Positions 56,002 through 64,000 of a DNA stretch of 64,000 bases are shown here, piece by piece. The notes beneath the pieces are model-generated. The model saw only the letters and a program-made list of their open reading frames with translations, had not been told where the DNA came from and did no database searches. Numbering within the stretch: the stretch's first letter is position 1; each line of letters opens with the position of its first letter. The position numbers and the translations under genes were made by a program. This DNA is from Mycobacterium syngnathidarum (GTDB lineage: Bacteria; Actinomycetota; Actinomycetes; Mycobacteriales; Mycobacteriaceae). The DNA is taken from positions 186,001-250,000 of the forward strand of contig NZ_MLCL01000029.1 in NCBI RefSeq assembly GCF_001942625.1. The letters run 5' to 3'.

Positions 56002-57555
56002 ATGGAGAACATCTGGGATTGCGTCATCGTCGGCGGCGGTGCAGCCGGCCTGAGTGCGGCGCTGGTGCTGGGCCGGGCCCGGCGGCGCGTGCTGCTCGTC
56101 GACTCGGGGAATCAGAGCAACCTCGCCGCACACGGAATCGGCGGCCTGCTGGGCAGCGACGGGCGCCCGCCCGCCGATCTCTATGGGGTGGGCCGCGCCG
56201 AGCTGGCCGCGTACCCCACGGTGGAGGTACGCACCGGCGAAGTCGTCGGCGGTGAGCCGGGATTCACCCTGGAGCTCGCCGACGGAACTCGTGAGCAGGC
56301 CAGGACGGTGTTGCTGGCCACCGGGATGGAGTACCGGGGGCCGAACATCGACGGACTCGAAGAGCTCTGGGGCCGTTCGGTTTTCCACTGCCCGTTCTGC
56401 CATGGCTGGGAGGTGCGAGATGCGCCGGTCGCCGTGGTCGCCCAGGGAGACCGTGCCGTGCACTCGGCGTTGATGATGCGCGGCTGGACCGAGGATCTGG
56501 TGGTACTCACCAATGGGGACAGCGGGCTGGACGAGGCGCAGGTCAAGCAATTGGACGCGGTCGGCATAGGTGTCGACGAGCGTCCGATCGCCCGATTCGT
56601 CGCGCACGACGGCGAGCTGACGGCCATCACATTCACCGACGGCACCCGGCTGGCCAGGCGTGGCGCGCTCGTGGCCGCCACACTGCACCAACGCTCACCG
56701 CTGGCCGCGCGCCTCGGCGCCGTTTCGGCTCCGGGCCCGATCGCAGCCGACGCGCTCGTCGTCGACGGGTTCGCCCGCACCTCGGTGCCCGGATTGTTCG
56801 CCGCGGGCGACCTCAGCGCCCAGATGCCTCAAGTGGCCGCCGCGGTCGCATCCGGCAGCCAAGCCGGCGCCGCCGTGGTGCAGTACCTGCTCGGTGAAGA
56901 TGTCGGTCTCCCGGTGCCGCCGTGGCCCAGTCAAACGACCGTCACCGCCCAGTACTGGGAACGGCACTACGGGCAGCGCGGACGCATCTGGAGCGGACGC
57001 GTCAACGCCCAGCTGGCCAAGATCGCTGCGGATCTGCCCGCGGGCCGGGCGCTGGATCTCGGTTGCGGTGAGGGCGGCGACTCCGTCTGGCTGGCCGAAC
57101 AGGGCTGGCAGGTCACGGGAGTCGACGTCTCCGACACCGCGCTGTCGCGCGCTTCTGCCGAAGCGCGGGAGCGGGGGGTGGCCGACCGCATCACGTTCGA
57201 GCGCCACGACCTGTCCGAGAGCCTGCCCGACGGGCCCTTCGATCTGGTGTCGGCGCAGTTTCTGCAATCGCCGATCTTCATGGACCGCGCCGACATGTTG
57301 CGTCGGGCGGCCGACGTGGTGGCGCCCGGTGGCCGGCTCGTCGTCGTCGATCACGGTGCCGCGCCCCCGTGGGCCCCGGAACATGTCCGGAAGTTCCCGT
57401 TCCCCAGCGCCGACGACGTAGTCGCCTCGCTGAACCTCGATGAAGCGCAATGGGAACGAGTCCGGGTAGGTACCGATGAGCGCGATGCGACCGGACCGGA
57501 CGGGCAGCGCGGCACCCTGATCGACAACGTGATGGTGCTGCGGCGGTTGGCCTGA
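56002..57555 (+). CDS. Thioredoxin-reductase-like flavoprotein fused to a SAM methyltransferase
   Basis: 517 residues. The N-terminal half (1-300) is a pyridine nucleotide-disulfide oxidoreductase: FAD motif GGGAAG (11-16), redox pair Cys130-Pro-Phe-Cys133 (HCPFCHGWE), and FAAGDLSAQ near 267. The NADPH-binding glycine motif is degenerate (AQGDRA). The C-terminal half (315-517) is a class I methyltransferase with motif I LDLGCGEGGD (351-360) and a following acidic GVDVS. The fused activities suggest that a small dithiol is oxidised or methylated, as GliT and its methyltransferase do with gliotoxin, but a metalloid substrate is also possible. Substrate unknown. Confidence 0.82.
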   Translation: MENIWDCVIVGGGAAGLSAALVLGRARRRVLLVDSGNQSNLAAHGIGGLLGSDGRPPADLYGVGRAELAAYPTVEVRTGEVVGGEPGFTLELADGTREQARTVLLATGMEYRGPNIDGLEELWGRSVFHCPFCHGWEVRDAPVAVVAQGDRAVHSALMMRGWTEDLVVLTNGDSGLDEAQVKQLDAVGIGVDERPIARFVAHDGELTAITFTDGTRLARRGALVAATLHQRSPLAARLGAVSAPGPIAADALVVDGFARTSVPGLFAAGDLSAQMPQVAAAVASGSQAGAAVVQYLLGEDVGLPVPPWPSQTTVTAQYWERHYGQRGRIWSGRVNAQLAKIAADLPAGRALDLGCGEGGDSVWLAEQGWQVTGVDVSDTALSRASAEARERGVADRITFERHDLSESLPDGPFDLVSAQFLQSPIFMDRADMLRRAADVVAPGGRLVVVDHGAAPPWAPEHVRKFPFPSADDVVASLNLDEAQWERVRVGTDERDATGPDGQRGTLIDNVMVLRRLA

Positions 57556-57579
57556 AATCGACCTGTCACACCCCGGTGG

Positions 57580-57585
57580 CATAAT
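57580..57585 (+). promoter_or_regulatory. -10 box (CATAAT) of the 13E12 HNH gene
   Basis: CATAAT lies seven bases before ATG 57593, so the transcript could be leaderless. Confidence 0.35.
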
Positions 57586-57592
57586 CGCATGT

Positions 57593-58882
57593 ATGTTCGA
57601 TATGATGGCGTTGGCGCAGGTCAACCCGCATGATGACGAGGCGGAGCTGCACCGGCGCATCGAGGAACTCGAACGGGCGAAGTCGGCGGCGGCAGCCGGC
57701 CAGGCCCGGTGTGCGGCCTTGTTGGAGGAGAAGCGCCGGGCCGCCGAGGCGGCGGCGGGCGTGCCGAGGGCAAAGCGGGGCCGTGGGGTGGCGTCGGAGG
57801 TCGCGCTCGCCCGCCATGATTCGCCGACGTGCGGCAATCGGCACCTTGGGTTCGCCAAGGCGCTGGTGCACGAGATGCCGCATACGTTGGCGGCGCTGGA
57901 GTCCGGGGTGCTCTCGGAATGGCGGGCGACCCTGATTGTGAAGGAGTCGGCCTGCCTGACGGTTGAGGACCGGGGCACGCTGGATGCCGAGATGTGCGCC
58001 GACGTCACCAGGCTCGACGGTATGGGGAACAAGCGGATCGAGGCGGAAGCCAAGAAGATCGCCTACCGACTGGATCCGCAGGCCGTCGTCGACCGGGCAG
58101 CGAAGGCGGCAGAGGATCGCGATGTCTGGATCCGGCCGGCACCGGACTGCATGGCCCGGCTGACGGTGTTGTTGCCGATGCCGAAGGGTGTCGGCGTGTA
58201 CGCGGCGCTGAAGCGGACCGCCGACACCACCTTTGACGGCCGGACCCGCGGCCAGGTGATGGCCGACACCGTGGCGGAGCGGGTGACCGGCCGGCCCGCC
58301 GACGTGCCCGAGCCGGTGGCGGTCAACTTGCTGATGTCGGACCAGACCCTGTTCGGGGACGATGAGAACCCGGCCGTGGTCGAAGGTTACGGCCCCGTGC
58401 CTGCGAGCGTCGCCCGCAACCTCGTCAGTGACGCGGTGGCCGACGAGCAGTCGCGGGCGACGCTGCGCCGGCTCTTCCGGCACCCGAAGTCCGGTGCGCT
58501 GGCGGCGATGGAGTCGAGGTCGCGGCTGTTTCCTTCTGGGCTGGCCCAATTCATCGGACTGCGGGACCAGACTTGCCGGACCCCATACTGCGATGCGCCG
58601 ATCCGCCATCACGACCACGCGCAGCCTCATGCCGGCGGCGGTCCGACCAGTGCGCTCAACGGTCTCGGTGAGTGCGAACGCTGCAACTACGTCAAAGAAT
58701 CACCCGGGTGGGCGGTCACCACGAGCGACGAGAACGGTGTACACACAGCTGAATTCGTCACCCCGACCGGGGCGGTCTACCGATCGACCGCCCCGCCGCC
58801 GCCTGGGCCCATCGAGAGGTACGAAAGCGTGACCGAGCTGCGGGTCGCGATCGAATTCGCGCGGTGTGCACCTGCCGCGTAG
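57593..58882 (+). CDS. 13E12 repeat-family HNH endonuclease-like protein (DUF222)
   Basis: 429 residues. A long helical DUF222 region is followed by an HNH nuclease domain at the C-terminus: CRTPYCDAPIRHHDHA, then HAGGGPTSALNGLGECERCN with zinc-binding cysteines. This family is amplified as dispersed paralogues in mycobacteria and linked to mobile 13E12 elements, though no flanking repeats were found here. It probably cuts DNA; the biological role is unclear. It stands alone downstream of the fusion enzyme. Confidence 0.88.
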   Translation: MFDMMALAQVNPHDDEAELHRRIEELERAKSAAAAGQARCAALLEEKRRAAEAAAGVPRAKRGRGVASEVALARHDSPTCGNRHLGFAKALVHEMPHTLAALESGVLSEWRATLIVKESACLTVEDRGTLDAEMCADVTRLDGMGNKRIEAEAKKIAYRLDPQAVVDRAAKAAEDRDVWIRPAPDCMARLTVLLPMPKGVGVYAALKRTADTTFDGRTRGQVMADTVAERVTGRPADVPEPVAVNLLMSDQTLFGDDENPAVVEGYGPVPASVARNLVSDAVADEQSRATLRRLFRHPKSGALAAMESRSRLFPSGLAQFIGLRDQTCRTPYCDAPIRHHDHAQPHAGGGPTSALNGLGECERCNYVKESPGWAVTTSDENGVHTAEFVTPTGAVYRSTAPPPPGPIERYESVTELRVAIEFARCAPAA

Positions 58883-58891
58883 CCCGGTAGC

Positions 58892-59311
58892 TCAGTCGGT
58901 GCGCTGGGTCAACCGCACGCTGTTGCCCGACGGGTCACGGAAACCGGAGTCGATGCCGTAGGGCATCTGGTTGGGCGGTTCGCTGAATTCGACGCCGCGG
59001 GCGGTCAGCTCCTCAAAGGTCTTCTGGCAGTCGTCGGTGGTCAGAAACACCGTGCCGGCGAAGCCTTTTGCGGTCAGGTCTTGGACTTGCTTGCGGGTCT
59101 GCGCATCCATCACCGGCTCGCCGGGCACGGCCATCAACACGATGCCCACGTCGTCCTGCCCTGGCGGGCCGACCGTCACCCACCGGAAGTCGCCCATCTC
59201 CTCCAGGAACGAAACATCTTCGCGCACTTCCATTCCCACCTTCTCGGTCCAGAACTTCAATGCGACTTCCTGATCGTGGACCCACAGGTGCGTGTAAGCG
59301 ATTCTCATCAT
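58892..59311 (-). CDS. VOC family protein (glyoxalase/bleomycin resistance-like)
   Basis: 139 residues with the usual two-module VOC arrangement, starting IAYTHLWVHDQEVALKFW and ending DPSGNSVRLTQ. Members bind small molecules, metals or lactoylglutathione-like adducts. The metal ligands are not certain. It is nine bases downstream of the AraC regulator, so probably an operon; such AraC-VOC pairs are common and the regulator likely controls it. ATG 59311 or 59308 may be used. Confidence 0.8.
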   Translation of the reverse strand: MMRIAYTHLWVHDQEVALKFWTEKVGMEVREDVSFLEEMGDFRWVTVGPPGQDDVGIVLMAVPGEPVMDAQTRKQVQDLTAKGFAGTVFLTTDDCQKTFEELTARGVEFSEPPNQMPYGIDSGFRDPSGNSVRLTQRTD

Positions 59312-59320
59312 GAGCTGACG

Positions 59321-59773
59321 CTACGTCCGCTCCGGCCCGGCCGTCTTCTCCGTTTGTGCTGTCTTGGCACGGCCGGTGTGAGGCCGTCGGGTGTCGCGCG
59401 CCAGAATGCAGCTGGGCACCGGGGCGCGCAGCATGGCCGGCGGCAAGCCGGCCCGGTAGGCAGCCGGCGGCTTGCCATAGACCCGCGCGAAGTTCGTGGT
59501 GAAGGAACCGACGCTGTGCAGGCCGACCATCACGCAGATGTCGGCGACCGAACGGTCGGTGTTGCGCAGCAGCGCCGCGGCCCGCTCCAGGCGCCGGCTC
59601 TGTAGGTAGGCCCGCGGGGACTCGCCGAACGTGCGGGTGAACATGCGGCTGAAGTGGGCCCGGGACAATCCGGCGGCCGCCGCCAGGTCCTCGACGGTGA
59701 TCGGGTCCGCATAACGGGCGTCCGCCAGGTCCTTCGCGCGGAGCAAATATCGTGCCGGTGGCACCTGTGCCAT
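59321..59773 (-). CDS. AraC family transcriptional regulator
   Basis: 150 residues, only the DNA-binding part: two helix-turn-helix motifs (VEDLAAAAGLSRAHFSRMF and VADICVMVGLHSVGSFTTNF), with no sensor domain before them. The C-terminal tail is basic. It is upstream of the VOC gene in the same operon and divergent from rnpB. ATG 59773 is chosen; upstream in-frame codons enter the rnpB region and are not credible. Confidence 0.85.
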   Translation of the reverse strand: MAQVPPARYLLRAKDLADARYADPITVEDLAAAAGLSRAHFSRMFTRTFGESPRAYLQSRRLERAAALLRNTDRSVADICVMVGLHSVGSFTTNFARVYGKPPAAYRAGLPPAMLRAPVPSCILARDTRRPHTGRAKTAQTEKTAGPERT

Positions 59774-59798
59774 GAAAATAAGGGTACGGTGATCAGCG

Positions 59799-60205
<407 letters not shown>

Positions 60206-60213
60206 CCAACCGC

Positions 60214-61704
60214 CTAGTGGGCCTTGCGAACCGCTTTGTCCAGTTTCTTGAGTGCGTCCTGCAGCATGGCCCGCGACTGCTGGGCGGTGTCGTGCTCCTG
60301 CTGATACAGCAGCCCGTAGGTGAAGGTGTCCTCGCCGGCGGCATGTGCGGCGTCGGCCTGGGTGCTCAGGTGCGCCTTGCTCACCACGCTGTCCTGATGG
60401 TCGCCCAGCAAGGACTGGATGTTCTTGGCGCGTTCGGACACCTTGTCGGCACCGGTAGCTGCCGCGGTGTACCGAAGTCGCTTGGCGCCCTTGCGAATTC
60501 GATGCAGCGCCTCGTCCTTTTCGGTGGCGTCGGCCTCGTCGGCAGTCACCTTGGCCGCGGCCTTGGCGGCCTTACGAACCCGCTTGTACGCGGAGTCGAT
60601 GTTGGCCGTGGGCTTCTCGCCGTCTGCGGGCTCCGGCGGCTCGGCCCGCACCAACTCTTCTAGCGCATCCAGCAGCCGGAAGTAGCGCTGTGAGCGCATC
60701 GCCAGCAGCGAACGACGCCAACCCGCCGTGTAGCGACGGTTGGCGCCTTCGACCAGGCGCTGGCGCACCGGTCCCCGGACCAACTCGGGGTCCATCTCGT
60801 CGAGCGCACTCTGATACCGCTCGGCCAGCACCTCGGCATCACGGGCCACGCCCAGCACCGCGGCCAACGCCCGCAGCTCGTCGAGTACCCAGCCGTCGTC
60901 GTTGAGCCCGAAGGCTTGCTTCGACTCCTGCAGCAGGCTACGGATCTTGCGGGTGGTCACCCGCATTTGATGCACCGAGTCGTAGGCGTCCGCGCGCACC
61001 GCACGGTCCCACACCAGCAGCTCCTCGATCTGTTCGGCGATGGCCCGGTGTATCGGATCGGCCGGGGGAGCAGGCGGCGCAACGGTATCGGTTCCGAGCA
61101 CCTTGGCCAGCTTCGAGGCATGCCCGGCCGGTTCCGCGCCGGCATCGGCCAGCCGGTTCGCCAGCCGATCCATCAGGTCGTCGGGAACATCGGCGGCGAG
61201 CAACTCCAGTTCCCATTCCCGCCAGCTCTGTTCGTCGCCGTCAATCGCCGAAGCGGTCACCCGGTCATCGCAGAACTCGGCGAGCGCGGTGCCGTCGGAG
61301 CCATGCAGCACCTGCACACTGCGCCGGGTGCTGATCCGTGCGACGGGCGAGACCGGACGGTCGCGCACGATGGCAAGCACGACGTCGCGCAGATCCTCGG
61401 GCACGGTGTCGGTTGCCGTGCCCAGCGGTGCGCGTATCTCGGTGCGGGTGTCGGCCCCGGCCGGAAGCTTCAGGTGCCAGCCCGCGTCCGAGCCGCCGGT
61501 GCGGCGCCGCAACGTGATGCGGTGCGCGGCAAGATCACGATCCGGGGTGTCGAAATACACCGCGTCGAGGCGTTGGGTTTCGGTGCGGGCCACCTCGGCG
61601 ACGGCCGAAAGCCCTTCGAACGACGGCGAGACGGTGTCCTCGGTGACAGCGAACTTCCGCTCGATTTCGGTGTACCTCGCGGTCTTCGATTTGCCGGGGG
61701 CCAT
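60214..61704 (-). CDS. CYTH and CHAD domain-containing protein (Rv2226-like)
   Basis: 496 residues. An N-terminal CYTH (triphosphate tunnel) domain starts with TEIERKF (the ExExK motif) and is followed by a helical CHAD domain (about 220-496) rich in Arg, Lys and His, with a typical VHQMRVTTRKIRS segment. CYTH enzymes act on triphosphates such as tripolyphosphate; CHAD binds polyphosphate. It probably acts on polyphosphate. ATG 61704 follows AAGGTGA; upstream codons are out of family alignment. The gene is convergent with rnpB. Confidence 0.86.
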   Translation of the reverse strand: MAPGKSKTARYTEIERKFAVTEDTVSPSFEGLSAVAEVARTETQRLDAVYFDTPDRDLAAHRITLRRRTGGSDAGWHLKLPAGADTRTEIRAPLGTATDTVPEDLRDVVLAIVRDRPVSPVARISTRRSVQVLHGSDGTALAEFCDDRVTASAIDGDEQSWREWELELLAADVPDDLMDRLANRLADAGAEPAGHASKLAKVLGTDTVAPPAPPADPIHRAIAEQIEELLVWDRAVRADAYDSVHQMRVTTRKIRSLLQESKQAFGLNDDGWVLDELRALAAVLGVARDAEVLAERYQSALDEMDPELVRGPVRQRLVEGANRRYTAGWRRSLLAMRSQRYFRLLDALEELVRAEPPEPADGEKPTANIDSAYKRVRKAAKAAAKVTADEADATEKDEALHRIRKGAKRLRYTAAATGADKVSERAKNIQSLLGDHQDSVVSKAHLSTQADAAHAAGEDTFTYGLLYQQEHDTAQQSRAMLQDALKKLDKAVRKAH

Positions 61705-61851
61705 AGTCACCTTCGCTGTGCACCGGAGGCGGGAGATCGGATGGCACCAGCGTGCCATATTCGGGTGGCAGCCACGACCGGTGCCTGGTCACAGCCGCAT
61801 CAAGACTTGCCGCACGGCACGGCGCTGTCAGCCATGTCCCCGGACGTCTCT

Positions 61852-61857
61852 TAGTGT
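61852..61857 (+). promoter_or_regulatory. -10 box of leaderless TetR transcript
   Basis: TAGTGT lies seven bases before ATG 61865, so the mRNA probably begins at the start codon. No ribosome-binding site is visible. Confidence 0.4.
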
Positions 61858-61864
61858 TGCTGAC

Positions 61865-62563
61865 ATGGCGGCTGAGACGACCCCGGCGAGCGCCGCCGGC
61901 GCGCGTGGACGCCCGCGGCTGGAGCGGCCACGCCGACCGGGCTCCACCGCCCGCGAGCAGATCCTCGATGCCGCTGCCGAACTGTTCACCACCCACGGCT
62001 ATGCCAGCACATCGACCCGGCGTATCGCCGATGAAGTCGGGGTGCGCCAGGCCTCGCTGTATCACCATTTCGCCACCAAGGACGACATCCTCGACGCGCT
62101 GCTGACCGGCACCGTCGACGATGCCCTGCAGTTGGGCGTCGAATTGCTCGACGGCACGGGGCGCGCGACGCTGCGTCTGCACACACTCGCGGTCGCCGAT
62201 GCCCACCAGTTGTGTGCCAGCCGCTGGAACTTGGGTGCCCTGTATCTGCTGCCCGAGCTGCGCACCGGCCGGTTCGAACCGTTCCGACGCCGCCGTGCCG
62301 AGCTACGCGAGGTGTATCGCAAGCTGTCGGCGGCGGTGATCGCCGAATGCGCAGGCCCGCCCGATGCCGCTGACCTTCCGTTCCGGTTGGTGGAATCGGT
62401 GGTCAACAGCCGCTCGGACGACGTCGAGGGCACGCCGGAGCGGCCCTGGGTGATCGGGGAGGGTGCGCTGCGAATCCTCGGGTTCGACGGCGACTTCGGC
62501 CCGCTGGTGGCCGCTACCGCGACCCGGCTGGGCGTGCGGCCCCCCGAAACCCCGGCCCGATAG
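61865..62563 (+). CDS. TetR family transcriptional regulator
   Basis: 232 residues. After a Pro/Arg-rich start, the helix-turn-helix is clear (AREQILDAAAELFTTHGYAS, then TRRIADEVGVRQASLYHHF, about 32-80), followed by a ligand domain. It is 10 bp upstream of an enoyl-CoA hydratase gene and probably regulates it, consistent with an acyl-CoA-responsive regulator. Ligand unknown. Confidence 0.88.
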   Translation: MAAETTPASAAGARGRPRLERPRRPGSTAREQILDAAAELFTTHGYASTSTRRIADEVGVRQASLYHHFATKDDILDALLTGTVDDALQLGVELLDGTGRATLRLHTLAVADAHQLCASRWNLGALYLLPELRTGRFEPFRRRRAELREVYRKLSAAVIAECAGPPDAADLPFRLVESVVNSRSDDVEGTPERPWVIGEGALRILGFDGDFGPLVAATATRLGVRPPETPAR

Positions 62564-62573
62564 AGTGCGGGCC

Positions 62574-64000
<1,427 letters not shown>

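Overview
This is about 64 kb of high-GC actinobacterial chromosome, almost certainly a rapidly growing mycobacterium (Mycolicibacterium type). The evidence is a complete mycolic-acid FAS-II operon (fabD-acpM-kasA-kasB-accD6) with its regulator gene mabR, a mycothiol-dependent formaldehyde dehydrogenase gene (mscR), a DUF3145 protein, a DUF4185 (GH183-type) protein, a 13E12-family HNH protein, many GTG starts, ATGA/GTGA gene overlaps and several apparently leaderless promoters. From about 12.8 kb to the end the gene order resembles, from memory, the M. tuberculosis block Rv2260 to Rv2226, interrupted by accessory insertions. No insertion sequence, prophage, CRISPR array or origin was seen.

Layout. 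0-2.9 kb: two near-duplicate SDR genes flanking a TetR gene, then a dihydrodipicolinate-reductase-like oxidoreductase. 2.9-4.7 kb: a membrane-anchored Hsp70-like protein. 4.7-10.2 kb: a divergent, translationally coupled catabolic-looking cluster (TetR, FAH-family hydrolase, extradiol-dioxygenase-like VOC protein, two paralogous small membrane proteins, SDR, ThDP enzyme) arranged around a palindrome. 10.2-12.7 kb: a SABATH-like methyltransferase, a LapA-like membrane protein and a GH5-like lipoprotein. 12.8-19.7 kb: mycothiol-linked aldehyde detoxification (mscR plus a metallo-beta-lactamase-fold hydrolase), a beta-lactamase-like hydrolase, DUF3145, a small secreted protein and the DUF4185 protein. 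19.9-24.0 kb: a flavin monooxygenase/SDR/TetR/esterase group. 23.9-28.6 kb: lipid and glycerol genes (diacylglycerol kinase, alkyl-DHAP-synthase-like flavoprotein, TetR, glpD). 28.6-30.3 kb: a LysR/SDR divergent pair.

30.3-40.0 kb is the metabolic core on the minus strand: aceE supplies acetyl-CoA, AccD6 makes malonyl-CoA, FabD loads AcpM, KasA and KasB extend meromycolate chains, and MabR is encoded just upstream. A TTTTGT-N9-ACAAAA inverted repeat sits in the fabD promoter. 40-42 kb: a lipoprotein, DUF3052, ahpE and tRNA-Val. 42-46.5 kb: an island in which a SulP transporter-carbonic anhydrase fusion lies between two very similar response regulators that have no histidine kinase here; TTCATA repeats occur upstream of two genes of the island. 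46.9-55.4 kb: a conserved block (MpaB-like oxygenase, cobD, SURF1, ptpA with a HAD partner, cobC-like aminotransferase, Nif3-like, zinc-ribbon coiled coil, RNase H-phosphatase fusion). 55.4-64 kb: a cupin regulator divergent from an unusual thioredoxin-reductase-like/methyltransferase fusion, a 13E12 HNH gene, an AraC/VOC pair, rnpB, a CYTH-CHAD protein, a TetR/enoyl-CoA hydratase pair and a partial aldo/keto reductase.

The most promising candidates for undescribed biology are the reductase-methyltransferase fusion with its cupin regulator, the twin response regulator/SulP-carbonic anhydrase island, and the divergent cluster at 4.7-10.2 kb.
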